64,000 bases of DNA, from NCBI RefSeq assembly GCF_000695095.2, contig NZ_CP011454.1:3472001-3536000 (forward strand). The letters are read 5' to 3'. The notes under the pieces were generated by a model, which did no database searches, was not told the origin of the DNA, and saw nothing but the letters and a program-made list of their open reading frames with translations. A program made the position numbers and the translations under genes. Source of the DNA: Gemmatimonas phototrophica (GTDB lineage: Bacteria > Gemmatimonadota > Gemmatimonadetes > Gemmatimonadales > Gemmatimonadaceae). Shown in pieces: positions 7,561 to 16,245 of the stretch (the stretch's first letter is position 1; each line of letters starts with the position of its first letter).

Positions 7561-9486
7561 ATGCCCGGTGATCCGATCCGCCCATTAACTGTTGCGCTGT
7601 GCCAGTTCGCCCCCCGCAAGGGCGACACAGCCGGCAACCTTGCCCGCATTGGCCGCCTCTGTGCGCAGGCCGCCACGCTCGAGCCGCGCCCACAGGTCGT
7701 CCATTTTCCGGAGACGGCCCTGTCCGGCTACTTCGTGGAAGGGGGCGTGCGCGAGGTGGCCTGCACCGCCGGTGCCTTGGCCAACGACCTCGACGAGGCC
7801 TATCGCACGGCCTGCCTCAGTGCCGGCATGGATTGCGTGCCCATTGATGTGGTGATCGGCTTCTACGAGCGGTGGCGCGAGACGCTGCACAACAGTGCCG
7901 CGTACATCACCATTGGTCTCGACGACGGGCCGCCCAACATTCGGCACGTCCACCGCAAGAACTTCCTCCCCACCTACGGGCTCTTCGACGAGGAGCGCTT
8001 CGTGGAGCGCGGCGCCGATATCCGCGCCTTCGAAACGCCGTGGGGACGCGCCGCGCTGCTTGTCTGCGAAGATGCCTGGCACTCCATCAGCGGTACGATT
8101 GCCGCTCTCGATGGCGCGCAGATGGTGTTCATCTCGTCGGCCGCGCCGGCCCGTGGACCCTGGCCGCGGGAAGATGGTATTCAGGGCCCGCACAGCGCGG
8201 CGCGCTGGGAACGGCTCATTCGCGATATCGCCGACGAACACGGCGTCTTTGCGAGCTTCGTCAACCTCGTGGGCAGCGAAGGAGGCAAGCGTTTCTTTGG
8301 CACCTCGCATCTGGTGGGCCCCGGCGGCGATGTACGCGGGCGCGCTCCGGTGTGGAACGAAAGCTTTGTCTCCATCACCATCGATCTCGACGACCTCGTT
8401 CGGGCCCGCGCCGACAGCCCGCTGCTGAGCGATCTGCGCGTCGCGTTGCCACATGTCCTCGACAACGTGCGCCGGGTTACCGAGAGCACGCCGTTTACGC
8501 TGTCGTACGATGGGCCCGAGCCCGCGGCGGCCGATCTGCTGCGCGGTGCCCGAGGCTTTACGACTGGCGAGTTTGCCATTCCCACCGAATTGCTCGAAAA
8601 AGCCAACACGGTGGTGCGGGCGCTCCCCGAGCAGTTGCCGGTCATTCGCCACGGTATGCGCGATCACGGTGGCCCGCCGCCGTTGCTCCTCGACTGCGAT
8701 CTCACCGAAGAGTGGCTCACCGGCTTCTTGCGCGAAGAAATGGCGCGCCGTGGCTTTGGCAAAGCGGTCATTGGCATGTCCGGTGGTGTGGACTCGGCAC
8801 TCACCGCCTCGCTCGCCGTGCGCGCACTCGGGCCGGAGAATGTGATTGGGGTCCGACTTCCCTATCGCACGTCCAGCCAGGAATCGCTCGATCATGCGCA
8901 GCTGGTCATCGACGCACTGGGTATTGAAGCACGCACCCTCGAGATCACGCCCGCAGTAGACGGCTACCTCGCCAACGAGCCCGATGCCGACGCTGCCCGC
9001 CGTGGCAACGTGATGGCGCGTATGCGCATGATTGCACTCTTCGATCTCTCGGCCCGCTACCGGGCCTTGCCCCTGGGCACGGGCAACAAGACGGAGCGCC
9101 TCTTTGGCTACTTCACCTGGCACGCCGATGATTCACCGCCGGTAAATCCCATTGGCGACCTGTACAAGACGCAGGTGTGGCAGCTGGCGCGCTATCTCGG
9201 CGTACCCCAGGTAATTGTCGACAAGGCCCCCACGGCGGACCTCGTGGTTGGGCAGACCGACGAGGGAGACCTCGGCATCAGCTATCCGCGCGCCGACGAG
9301 ATTCTCAACGGCATGCTGCACGGATTCACGCACGAAGCGCTCCGGGCCCGCGGCTACCACGAGGACGAGCTGAACATCGTCTCCAAGCGCCTCAACGGCA
9401 CGCACTGGAAGCGCCGCCCGCCCGCGGTGGCACTGGTGAGTCAGAGCGGCATTGGCGAGTCGTATCTGCGTCCGGTTGACTACTGA
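7561..9486 (+). CDS. nadE: Glutamine-dependent NAD+ synthetase
   Basis: Converts nicotinate adenine dinucleotide to NAD+ using ammonia released from glutamine. The N-terminal nitrilase-type glutaminase has the Glu-Lys-Cys triad in FPETALSGYF (Glu51), HRKNFLPTYG (Lys133) and LLVCEDAW (Cys169). The C-terminal synthetase has the PP-loop GMSGGVDSALTAS (near residue 404) and LGTGNKTER with a following DLYKTQVW block. The 641-residue length fits the two-domain form. A -10 box TATCAT six bases before the ATG suggests a leaderless transcript. The next gene begins 26 bp downstream on the same strand, with GTG as start. Confidence 0.95.
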   Translation: MPGDPIRPLTVALCQFAPRKGDTAGNLARIGRLCAQAATLEPRPQVVHFPETALSGYFVEGGVREVACTAGALANDLDEAYRTACLSAGMDCVPIDVVIGFYERWRETLHNSAAYITIGLDDGPPNIRHVHRKNFLPTYGLFDEERFVERGADIRAFETPWGRAALLVCEDAWHSISGTIAALDGAQMVFISSAAPARGPWPREDGIQGPHSAARWERLIRDIADEHGVFASFVNLVGSEGGKRFFGTSHLVGPGGDVRGRAPVWNESFVSITIDLDDLVRARADSPLLSDLRVALPHVLDNVRRVTESTPFTLSYDGPEPAAADLLRGARGFTTGEFAIPTELLEKANTVVRALPEQLPVIRHGMRDHGGPPPLLLDCDLTEEWLTGFLREEMARRGFGKAVIGMSGGVDSALTASLAVRALGPENVIGVRLPYRTSSQESLDHAQLVIDALGIEARTLEITPAVDGYLANEPDADAARRGNVMARMRMIALFDLSARYRALPLGTGNKTERLFGYFTWHADDSPPVNPIGDLYKTQVWQLARYLGVPQVIVDKAPTADLVVGQTDEGDLGISYPRADEILNGMLHGFTHEALRARGYHEDELNIVSKRLNGTHWKRRPPAVALVSQSGIGESYLRPVDY

Positions 9487-9512
9487 GTCACGCACAATGG
9501 TGAGCAACGGCG

Positions 9513-10103
9513 GTGAGTGAATTCTGGCTGTACGCACAGCTTGGTTTTCATCACATCGCCGACTTGGCCGGCTACGATCACATCCTGTTCGTAGCCGCGC
9601 TGGCCATTCCATACGCGATCAGCGATTGGCGGCGGCTGGCGGTGCTCATCACCGCCTTCACGCTGGGGCACAGCCTCACGCTGGCGCTCGCCACCGTGCA
9701 GCTGCTGTCGGTGCCGTCCACCCTGGTAGAAGCGCTCATTCCTGCCACCATCGTCATCACCGCCGCCCTCAGCTGGACGGCCGGTCACGAAAGCGTGCGA
9801 CCGGAGCCCGTCGCTGTCGGGCGCTACCTGATGGCCACAGGATTCGGGCTTATACATGGTATGGGGTTCTCCACCTACCTGCGGGCACTGTTGGGCGAAG
9901 AGGAACACATCACCATGCCCCTTTTTGCCTTCAACGTGGGTCTTGAAGTAGGCCAATTACTCATCCTGGCGGTGGTATTGGCAGCCGGGGCACTGCTGGT
10001 GCCCGGAATCCTTTCCCGTCGAGTCTGGGTATTGATTCAGGTGGGCGCGACGGGCGGTCTCGCGCTCATGCTGCTGGGCCAGCGGCTGTTCGCTGCGGGC
10101 TGA
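9513..10103 (+). CDS. HupE/UreJ-like membrane protein
   Basis: A 196-residue inner-membrane protein with about six to seven hydrophobic helices. It carries the histidine motifs of the HupE/UreJ_2 family: HHIADLAGYDHILF near the start, FTLGHSLTLALA in the middle and FGLIHGMGFS later. Such proteins are linked to nickel or cobalt transport in some bacteria, but the version next to M1 peptidases has no established function. The start is a GTG, giving MSEFWLY. It lies 30 bp before the M1 peptidase and forms a three-gene unit with it and the DUF6702 protein. Confidence 0.85.
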   Translation: MSEFWLYAQLGFHHIADLAGYDHILFVAALAIPYAISDWRRLAVLITAFTLGHSLTLALATVQLLSVPSTLVEALIPATIVITAALSWTAGHESVRPEPVAVGRYLMATGFGLIHGMGFSTYLRALLGEEEHITMPLFAFNVGLEVGQLLILAVVLAAGALLVPGILSRRVWVLIQVGATGGLALMLLGQRLFAAG

Positions 10104-10133
10104 GCACTCACGACCGTCCTTTTTACTACCCCC

Positions 10134-12209
10134 ATGCGACCAATCGCTCGCCTTCTGGTCTGTTCGCTGGCACTGCTGCCGGCCAACATGTCCGCGCAGC
10201 AATGGCTCAACACCGAGCCCAATCCCAAGACCAACAAGTCCTCGTTCCGGGCGCTCGATGAATGGCCCTCGCCCAACGACTTCCGCGATGCCTCCGGCTC
10301 ACCGGGCGCCCGCTACTGGCAGCAGCGCGTGGACTACGTTATTCGCACGTCGCTCGATACCGCCACGCACACGGTCAAGGGCTCGGAGCGCATTACGTAC
10401 CACAATAATTCGCCGCAGGCGCTCAGCTATCTCTGGTTTCAGCTCGACCAGAACATCGAACAGCAGAATAGCCGAGCCAATCTGACCAAATCGGCATTGC
10501 CGGCCACGCTGTCGCCGCAGGCCCGTCGTTTCCTGCTTCCCGACGAAGAGGTGTTTGGCGGCTACGCCATTACGCGTGTCGCGCTGGTAAAGGTGACCGG
10601 GCAGCCCGCGAGGGCGGCACGTTACATCATTAACGGCACGCAGATGCGCGTGAATCTCGACACGCCACTGCCTACGGGCGGCAAGGCCGTCGTGGAAATT
10701 GACTGGACGTTCGTGGTGCCCGAAGGGGGCAACAACAACCGTGGTGTACGCGAGCAAGTGAAAGACGGCTGGATCTACGAAGTGGCGCAGTGGTTCCCGC
10801 GCGCGGCGGTGTACGACGACGTGACCGGTTGGCAGAACGATCCATTCCTGGGCCAAGGCGAGTTCTACCTCAACTTCGGCAACTACGACGTAAGTATCAC
10901 GGTGCCGCGTGATCACATCGTGCGCTCCACCGGTACGTTGCGGAACTCGGAAATGGTACTCACCCCCACGCAACGGGCACGCCTTGCCACGGCCATGGCC
11001 GGCGATACGAGCGTATTCATTGTGCGCCCCGACGAAGTGCAAAAGCCATCGTCGCGGCCGGCTGGCAACGGCATGCTCACGTGGCGGTTTACCGCCGACA
11101 ACGTGCGCGATTTCGCGTGGGCGTCGAGCAAAACGTTCGTGTGGGATGCCGCAGGCTTCCGGTACGCGAAGGGGGGCCGCGTGATTGAACTGCACTCGGT
11201 GTATCCGCGCGAAGCCATGCCACTTTGGAGTGACATTTCCACCAAGGCCATTGCGCAAACCATGCGTACGTACGGCCGGCTGGCCTTTGAGTATCCGTAT
11301 CCGCAGGCGTCGAACGTGAACGGGCAGGTGGGCGGCATGGAGTATCCCATGATTGCCTTCTGTGGCGGACGCCCGGGCCCCGACGGCAAGTACTCGGTGA
11401 ACCAGAAGTACGCACTGGCCGCCGTGACCATCCACGAAGTGGGCCACAACTGGTTCCCCATGATCGTGGCGACCGACGAGCGGAAGTGGACGTGGATGGA
11501 CGAAGGGATCAACACCTTCCTGGAGTACTACGCGAGTCTGGATTTCGAGAAAGGGTGGCCGGCGGCACGGTTGCGTGGCCCGGCACCCAACATCGTGAAC
11601 TACATGAAGGACACCAACCAGGTGCCGCTCATGACGGAGTCAGACTTCATTCACCGGCAGTTTGGCAACAACGGCTACAGCAAGCCGGCCACGGGGCTGG
11701 TCATGTTGCGCGAGAAGGTGGTAGGCCCGGAGCGGTTTGACCTGGCGTTCGCCGAGTATTCGAAGAAGTGGATGTTCAAGCATCCGCAGCCGGCCGATTT
11801 TTTCCGTACCCTGGCGAGCGGGGCCGGCGAGCGGCTGGACTACTTCTGGCGCGGCTGGTTCTACAGCACATACAACAACGACCAGGCCATCACCAAGGTG
11901 GAGAGCCAGGACGCGCAGACCTTTGCCGGCACCACCAAGCGCGGCAAGTTCTACCACCGCATTACAGTGGATAACAAGGGCGGTCTGGTGTTGCCGCTGG
12001 AGCTCGAGGTGGAGTTCACCGACGGCACCAAGCAGCGGGTGAACATGCCGGCTGAGGTATGGCGCGCCAACGAGCGCACGCATGACTACGGCTTCTTCTC
12101 CGACAAGGAGATCGCCAAGGTGGTGGCCGATCCCGACAGCGGCTACGCCGACGTGGACCGCAGCAACAACACGTTCACCAAAGCGCCAGCGGCACGTCCC
12201 ATTGGGTAA
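10134..12209 (+). CDS. M1 family zinc aminopeptidase, secreted
   Basis: A 691-residue metallopeptidase with a signal peptide (ARLLVCSLALLPANMSAQ). The catalytic zinc site is HEVGHNWFP (near residue 432) with the third ligand Glu in WMDEGINTF about 20 residues later. The exopeptidase motif of M1 enzymes appears as GGMEYP. It should act in the periplasm or at the cell surface, removing N-terminal residues from peptides. It is encoded between a HupE-like protein and a DUF6702 protein with very short spacers, which implies co-transcription. Confidence 0.92.
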   Translation: MRPIARLLVCSLALLPANMSAQQWLNTEPNPKTNKSSFRALDEWPSPNDFRDASGSPGARYWQQRVDYVIRTSLDTATHTVKGSERITYHNNSPQALSYLWFQLDQNIEQQNSRANLTKSALPATLSPQARRFLLPDEEVFGGYAITRVALVKVTGQPARAARYIINGTQMRVNLDTPLPTGGKAVVEIDWTFVVPEGGNNNRGVREQVKDGWIYEVAQWFPRAAVYDDVTGWQNDPFLGQGEFYLNFGNYDVSITVPRDHIVRSTGTLRNSEMVLTPTQRARLATAMAGDTSVFIVRPDEVQKPSSRPAGNGMLTWRFTADNVRDFAWASSKTFVWDAAGFRYAKGGRVIELHSVYPREAMPLWSDISTKAIAQTMRTYGRLAFEYPYPQASNVNGQVGGMEYPMIAFCGGRPGPDGKYSVNQKYALAAVTIHEVGHNWFPMIVATDERKWTWMDEGINTFLEYYASLDFEKGWPAARLRGPAPNIVNYMKDTNQVPLMTESDFIHRQFGNNGYSKPATGLVMLREKVVGPERFDLAFAEYSKKWMFKHPQPADFFRTLASGAGERLDYFWRGWFYSTYNNDQAITKVESQDAQTFAGTTKRGKFYHRITVDNKGGLVLPLELEVEFTDGTKQRVNMPAEVWRANERTHDYGFFSDKEIAKVVADPDSGYADVDRSNNTFTKAPAARPIG

Positions 12210-12221
12210 CGGAGTACCCTC

Positions 12222-12731
12222 GTGAAGAGTCTGGTGATGCTCGTGCTGGCCGGGACGCTGTTTGGTAGCGCTCCGCACGAGATCCACACCACCCACACCC
12301 GTGCCGTCGTTGAAGGCGGCGCGGTGTTGTGGCGCGTGCGCCTGTTCAGTGACGATCTGGAGAAGGGGCTGCGTGCGTGGTCACGCCGCCCGGCCTTCAA
12401 GCTGGATGGGGACAAGGCCGCCGACTCGTTATTTACGGCGTACTTCAATAACAAGGTGAGTGTGATGGCCGATGGTCGCGCACTCACCGCCACCATGATG
12501 CAGAAAGGGACGGACAAGGATCCCGCAGGTGGTACCGTGCAGTGGTACCTATTGCAGTTCAACGCCGGAAAACAGCCCGTTTCCCTATCGGTGCGGAACA
12601 GCTTGCTGGCCGAGCAATTTCCCAATCAGGCCAACATTGTGGTGGTGCTGGCCATGCCCGGCGAGAAACGGCACTCGCTGTACTTCGGGGATGGCGACAT
12701 GGACGCGCAGACGGTGGATTTGCGGCGGTAA
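12222..12731 (+). CDS. DUF6702 family protein, exported
   Basis: A 169-residue protein starting at GTG (MKSLVMLVLAGTLFGSAPHEIHTTHT), 12 bases after the M1 peptidase stop. A short signal peptide is followed by the HEIHTT-type start seen in the DUF6702 family, a small all-beta exported protein of unknown function that commonly travels with HupE-like and M1 peptidase genes. No catalytic motif is apparent. The histidines near the mature N-terminus could bind metal, which would fit the HupE neighbour, but this is a guess. Confidence 0.75.
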   Translation: MKSLVMLVLAGTLFGSAPHEIHTTHTRAVVEGGAVLWRVRLFSDDLEKGLRAWSRRPAFKLDGDKAADSLFTAYFNNKVSVMADGRALTATMMQKGTDKDPAGGTVQWYLLQFNAGKQPVSLSVRNSLLAEQFPNQANIVVVLAMPGEKRHSLYFGDGDMDAQTVDLRR

Positions 12732-12765
12732 TGGGAACGGCAACAGCAGGGCGCCCTGCGGGCAC

Positions 12766-12894
12766 GACAACGGCATGACCTACCGCATGACAACAGCATG
12801 ACGAGAACGGTCGCAGAAACGGGACCGCCCGCCGTTCCCCGCTTTTGTCATGCTGTTGTCATGCTGTTGTCATGCAGGAAGTCATGCCGTTGTC
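12766..12894. repeat. Mirrored tandem-repeat hairpin F
   Basis: Two 37-bp arms (12766-12802 and 12858-12894) are reverse complements with three mismatches. Each arm is itself built of short units around CATGACAACAGCATGAC; the right side has an extra unit. The loop of about 55 bp is GC-rich. It lies between convergent genes (DUF6702 and a membrane protein) and may end transcription from both sides. No open reading frame is supported here. Confidence 0.75.
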
Positions 12895-12962
12895 CCGGTG
12901 AGCCGTTGTGTTCCCGGTCTCGGCCCAACACTGGCCCCACGGCCGCAGTCCGCCTTTCTGAG

Positions 12963-13361
12963 CTACGGGAGGCGCTGCCGAACGAGCGCGTAGAGAATTG
13001 CAGCGGAGCCAATGGCGATTACCACAAACGTCGGTAGTCCCTTCAATCGCATTGCAAGGAACGGCATGACCAACACCACAAACGCTCGAAGTATATCGAG
13101 CCCGAGTTGGCGTCGCTGACTCAAGTCCTTGGCGGGGATAGTTCGCGCAAGCAAACCCGAAGCAGCATAAACAAGCACAAGCGTGATGAAGTGCAGTGTG
13201 CCGAAGAAAAACAGGCCCGATATCACAGACTCCACATTGACGGATCCATTGACCAATACGTCCATGATTGTCCCAAGGACAAGCGGTCCCATTACGACCA
13301 ACATCACCACGTCGATGCTGAAGTCGCGCGCCGAGCCTCTCATGGGGCCTGCGATGCCCAC
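12963..13361 (-). CDS. Small four-helix membrane protein, unknown function
   Basis: A 132-residue hydrophobic protein with about four predicted transmembrane helices (around residues 17-38, 45-70, 88-105 and 110-126), ending in a basic tail. I do not recognise a family. Its start overlaps the 3' end of the creatininase-like gene by 22 bases if the ATG at 13361 is used; a second ATG (13343) would leave almost no overlap. It is the last gene of a three-gene minus-strand operon with the creatininase and the YpfJ-like peptidase. Confidence 0.6.
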   Translation of the reverse strand: MGIAGPMRGSARDFSIDVVMLVVMGPLVLGTIMDVLVNGSVNVESVISGLFFFGTLHFITLVLVYAASGLLARTIPAKDLSQRRQLGLDILRAFVVLVMPFLAMRLKGLPTFVVIAIGSAAILYALVRQRLP

Positions 13362-14128
13362 AGCCGAGCCGGATCCGCCACTGCCAGCTCGCAGCAGAAC
13401 GCACTGATCCGCTCCACGGCCTGCTCCATGAAGGTGGCGCCGTTCTCGGCGGTCGCGGCACGCGGGTCGCCCACCCCGGTATCGACCGTGGCTTGCGTCC
13501 AGCGACGTGGCATCCAGGCCACTCCTTTGCGTACGCCTTCGAGCGTGCTGGGGTTGCTACGGCCGTCGCCCCACTGCGCACGATCGGGCACTACCAGATG
13601 CGGCGCTACGTGCATGACGGCGGCAGTCTCCAGTTCACCGGCGTGATCGCCCGCCTGTTCGAACGTCGATTGGTCGGCCGCTTGCCACCAGTTCACGATG
13701 GCCAGCATGATTGGAGTGGAGGGCTGCAGCTCGCGCACGAGCGCGCGCAGTTCGTTGCCGCCGTGGGCGTTCAGCAGTACCAGCCCACGCACCCCATGGG
13801 GCTCAAGGCTGCGCACCACATCGCGCAGTACAGCCAGCTGGGTACTGGGCATCAGGTTGATGGTGAACGGCAGATCGAGCTGCGTGGTGTTCACGCCGAA
13901 CGGTACAGCCGGAAGCGCTACGACATTGGTACCACGCGCATTACACGCTGCCGCCACACGCGCCGCGACTTCGCTGCCGAGTATGGTGTCGGTGCCGTAC
14001 GGCAAATGGGTGTTGTGCGGTTCGGTGGCCCCAAAGGGGAGTAGCGCTACCGGCCAGTGTGCATCGCGCATGGCCGGCCACGTTTGCTCCTGCAGCACAC
14101 CTGTCCGTGGCGAGTAGTCGTGCGGCAT
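13340..14128 (-). CDS. Creatininase-family amidohydrolase
   Basis: A 262-residue protein of the creatininase fold. The metal-binding blocks are PFGATEPHNTHLPYGTDT (Glu, His and Asp ligands), NAHGGN and the late GDHAGELETA. Family members hydrolyse cyclic or linear amides, including creatinine and intermediates of cofactor maturation; the substrate here is not determinable. Its ATG overlaps the stop of the upstream peptidase gene (TAATG, sharing the A at 14128), which indicates translational coupling. Confidence 0.88.
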   Translation of the reverse strand: MPHDYSPRTGVLQEQTWPAMRDAHWPVALLPFGATEPHNTHLPYGTDTILGSEVAARVAAACNARGTNVVALPAVPFGVNTTQLDLPFTINLMPSTQLAVLRDVVRSLEPHGVRGLVLLNAHGGNELRALVRELQPSTPIMLAIVNWWQAADQSTFEQAGDHAGELETAAVMHVAPHLVVPDRAQWGDGRSNPSTLEGVRKGVAWMPRRWTQATVDTGVGDPRAATAENGATFMEQAVERISAFCCELAVADPARLWASQAP

Positions 14129-14988
14129 TACCGCATGGCAGCGAAGGTATCACAACGCCGCGGGTCGCCACTATCAAACCCGGTACGGAACCACTGGCGC
14201 CGTTCGGCCGACGACCCGTGCGTGAACGACTCCGGATGTGCCCGCCCGCCGGCCATCTGCTGCAGACGGTCGTCTCCTACGGCGGCCGCAGCATTCAGTC
14301 CTTCGTCGATATCGCCGGCTTCCAGCATGCGATCCTGTGCCGCATCGTGCGCCCAGACACCGGCGTAACAGTCGGCCTGCAGCTCCATGGCCACGGACAG
14401 CCGATTCTTTTGCGACGGGTTCTGTTGCTGCAGCTGCCGCACCTGCTGTTCGGTGCCCAGTACGTTCTGCACATGGTGGCCAATTTCGTGGGCCAGCACG
14501 TAGGCCTGCGCGAAGTCGCCCGGCGCCCCGAACTGCCGGTCCAGCTGATCGAAGAAGGCCAGATCGATGTAGACCTTCTCGTCACCCGGGCAATAGAACG
14601 GACCGGTGGCCGACTGTCCCGTGCCACAAGCCGTTGGCGTCACGTCGCGAAAGAGCACCAATTTGGCCTCGCGGTACTGCCCCATGCTCTGCGCCCATGT
14701 GGACTGCGCACTGTCGAGCACCATGGAAACGAACCGCACCATCTCTTCTTCCTGCGGATCGTTCAGCGGAGCCGGCTGCGCACTTTGTGCCGGCGCGCTG
14801 AGCCCGGCCCCACCGCCGGTGATGGGCGTGACCAGATCGGTTTTGAAGACATAGCTGAGCACAATGAGCACCAGCATGCCGCCAACGCCGAGCTTGATGC
14901 CGCCACCCCCGCCTCCGCCCCCACCGCCACCTGTGGCCCCACGGCGATCCTCGAGATTCCGGCTTCTGTTACCTGGGGTCCAGCGCAT
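14128..14988 (-). CDS. Neutral zinc metallopeptidase, YpfJ-like
   Basis: A 286-residue membrane-anchored protein. It starts MRWTPGNRSRNLEDRRG, followed by an unbroken run of 11 glycines, one transmembrane helix (near residues 33-52) and a periplasmic peptidase domain with HEIGHHVQN (near residue 163) and a downstream ELQADCYAG block supplying the third zinc ligand. These are the hallmarks of the putative neutral zinc metallopeptidase family (YpfJ). The ATG at 14988 is preferred because the RSxNLEDRRG start is typical of the family. It heads the operon with the creatininase. Confidence 0.88.
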   Translation of the reverse strand: MRWTPGNRSRNLEDRRGATGGGGGGGGGGGIKLGVGGMLVLIVLSYVFKTDLVTPITGGGAGLSAPAQSAQPAPLNDPQEEEMVRFVSMVLDSAQSTWAQSMGQYREAKLVLFRDVTPTACGTGQSATGPFYCPGDEKVYIDLAFFDQLDRQFGAPGDFAQAYVLAHEIGHHVQNVLGTEQQVRQLQQQNPSQKNRLSVAMELQADCYAGVWAHDAAQDRMLEAGDIDEGLNAAAAVGDDRLQQMAGGRAHPESFTHGSSAERRQWFRTGFDSGDPRRCDTFAAMR

Positions 14989-15041
14989 AAAGGGCCTTAC
15001 TGATGGAGAACGGGATACCGCGCCTTGAGAGGCGAGACGCG

Positions 15042-15310
15042 GAGGTGAGAGCGTTGCGAGTCGAGAGCCGGCGATGGATATCGACGGTGAGAATGCGAGA
15101 TAAACTACGACAATGCGAGGTGCGAGTGCTGGCGTCCGCACGAAACTGCGGGGACGGCCGCTGTGCCAGCGGCGTCCGTAAGGGCTTAAGCCGCGCGATC
15201 CCCGCAGTTACCAGCGGACGCCAGCACTCGCACTTCTCACCGTCGTGGTTGTCTCGACACTCTCATCGTCGATATCCATCGCACTTCCCGACTCGCAACG
15301 CTCTCACCTC
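15042..15310. repeat. LIR-A dispersed long inverted repeat, copy 2
   Basis: The most symmetrical copy. Four perfect arm pairs nest inside each other: 22 bp (15042-15063 with 15289-15310), 14 bp GCGATGGATATCGA (15071-15084 with 15269-15282), 20 bp around GAGTGCTGGCGTCCGC (15120-15139 with 15214-15233) and 11 bp (15144-15154 with 15199-15209). The core hairpin GGACGGCCGCTG / CAGCGGCGTCC sits inside at 15152-15178. At least 67 perfect base pairs are possible within 269 bp. It lies between the YpfJ-like peptidase start and the micropeptide stop, both minus strand. Confidence 0.85.
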
Positions 15311-15352
15311 CGAATCCCGACTCGGAAGCCTCCCCGCTCGAAAACCTGCGGC

Positions 15353-15430
15353 CTAGAAGAGGAGCAGCAGGATGGTCGCCCCGAGTACGGCGAGCAGCGT
15401 CGGCACGAGTGGTATCGCGCGGTGGTTCAT
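15353..15430 (-). CDS. 25-residue membrane micropeptide, coupled to HNH gene
   Basis: The frame reads MNHRAIPLVPTLLAVLGATI followed by LLLLF and a TAG stop. It is almost entirely one hydrophobic helix with a short basic-polar start. Its ATG overlaps the TGA of the HNH nuclease (ATGA, 15427-15430), an arrangement typical of translational coupling. I know of no family this short to assign it to; a single-helix membrane peptide is the only safe description. It could be chance, but the precise overlap and the pure helix argue for a real product. Confidence 0.45.
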   Translation of the reverse strand: MNHRAIPLVPTLLAVLGATILLLLF

Positions 15431-15906
15431 GCAGCCAGCGCCTCCCCGTCGCGGGCAAAGGCCAGGCTCACCGCCCGCCGAGCGCCCCGCTTGATGGCCC
15501 GCGTCACATTGCGGGCATAGCGGATGAAGTTGGCACCCGCCCAGGGGTGCCGCGCGAAGAATTCGTAGGGGAGCAGGTCGCTCTTGAGTCGGTTGCAGGG
15601 GCCACAGGCGACCACGAGGTTCCCGGGATCGTGGGCCCCGCCTCTGGCGAGCGGCACCACATGATCCAGCGTGGCCGTGCGCTGATCGAGGTGCGTGGCG
15701 CAGTAGACGCACCGCTGGCCACAGTCGCGCAGGGCGCCTTTGCGCAGCGCCCGCTTCATGGCTACATGCACCACCACCGGGCGGGGCGCGTTCCCGCTGC
15801 GACTGCCGCCGCGCACGCGAACCGCTGCGCTTTTGGACGGGCGACCGCCGCGTGACGAGGGGCGGTCACTGCCTCGACTCACCTTGAGGGCAGGACGTCG
15901 GGCCAT
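15427..15906 (-). CDS. HNH endonuclease domain protein
   Basis: A 159-residue protein with a basic, low-complexity N-terminal region (about 1-45), then an HNH nuclease domain. It has a zinc-ribbon pair CVYC ... CGPC bracketing the catalytic core TATLDHVVPLARGGAHDPGN and the Asn in CNRLK. A strong Shine-Dalgarno sequence (GGAGGGTGG) precedes the ATG at 15906. Stand-alone HNH proteins of this sort have diverse, mostly unknown roles. The downstream micropeptide overlaps its stop codon. Confidence 0.85.
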   Translation of the reverse strand: MARRPALKVSRGSDRPSSRGGRPSKSAAVRVRGGSRSGNAPRPVVVHVAMKRALRKGALRDCGQRCVYCATHLDQRTATLDHVVPLARGGAHDPGNLVVACGPCNRLKSDLLPYEFFARHPWAGANFIRYARNVTRAIKRGARRAVSLAFARDGEALAA

Positions 15907-16245
15907 CAGGCCACCCTCCGCAACAACGACGCCCCGGCGGAGGCGGTAAGCCTCGCGTCGGGGCGATAGGGGGCAACAGACCCCGGCCGCAGCATCGGCG
16001 ACCGGTGGAGCGCAGCCAGGCCGCGCACATGGGAGCTACCGCGAATGGAACGCATCATCCTCCTGGAGCACCAAGTGGACACGCCTACCGTCGGAATACC
16101 TCGGGCCGGGTGTGGTGCGCCAAGACTTTGCTCGCACACACGACCCGGTTGCGCGACTATACGATCACGTTCCTGCTCCCGTCAATAGCCAAGCGGGGCT
16201 TCGTAGCTGTTCGGTGACATTTGGATGTGCGGACGGCCCCCCGCC
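15907..16245. other. Gap with strong 5'-leader hairpin
   Basis: No gene is seen between the HNH start and the HIT gene stop (both minus strand). At 15931-15964 a very stable stem-loop has outer stem GCCCCGG / TCGGGGC, a small internal bulge, inner stem GAGGC / GCCTC and loop GGTAA. It would lie about 25 bases upstream of the HNH ATG in the mRNA leader. A second imperfect repeat (CCGGGTGTGGTGCG with CGCACACACGACCCGG, about 16100-16150) may terminate the HIT gene. No tRNA-like fold was found. Confidence 0.45.

Noticed and set aside
7585-9123. 512-codon minus-strand frame opposite nadE
   Set aside because: Entirely antisense to a gene with all catalytic motifs; no recognisable motifs of its own.
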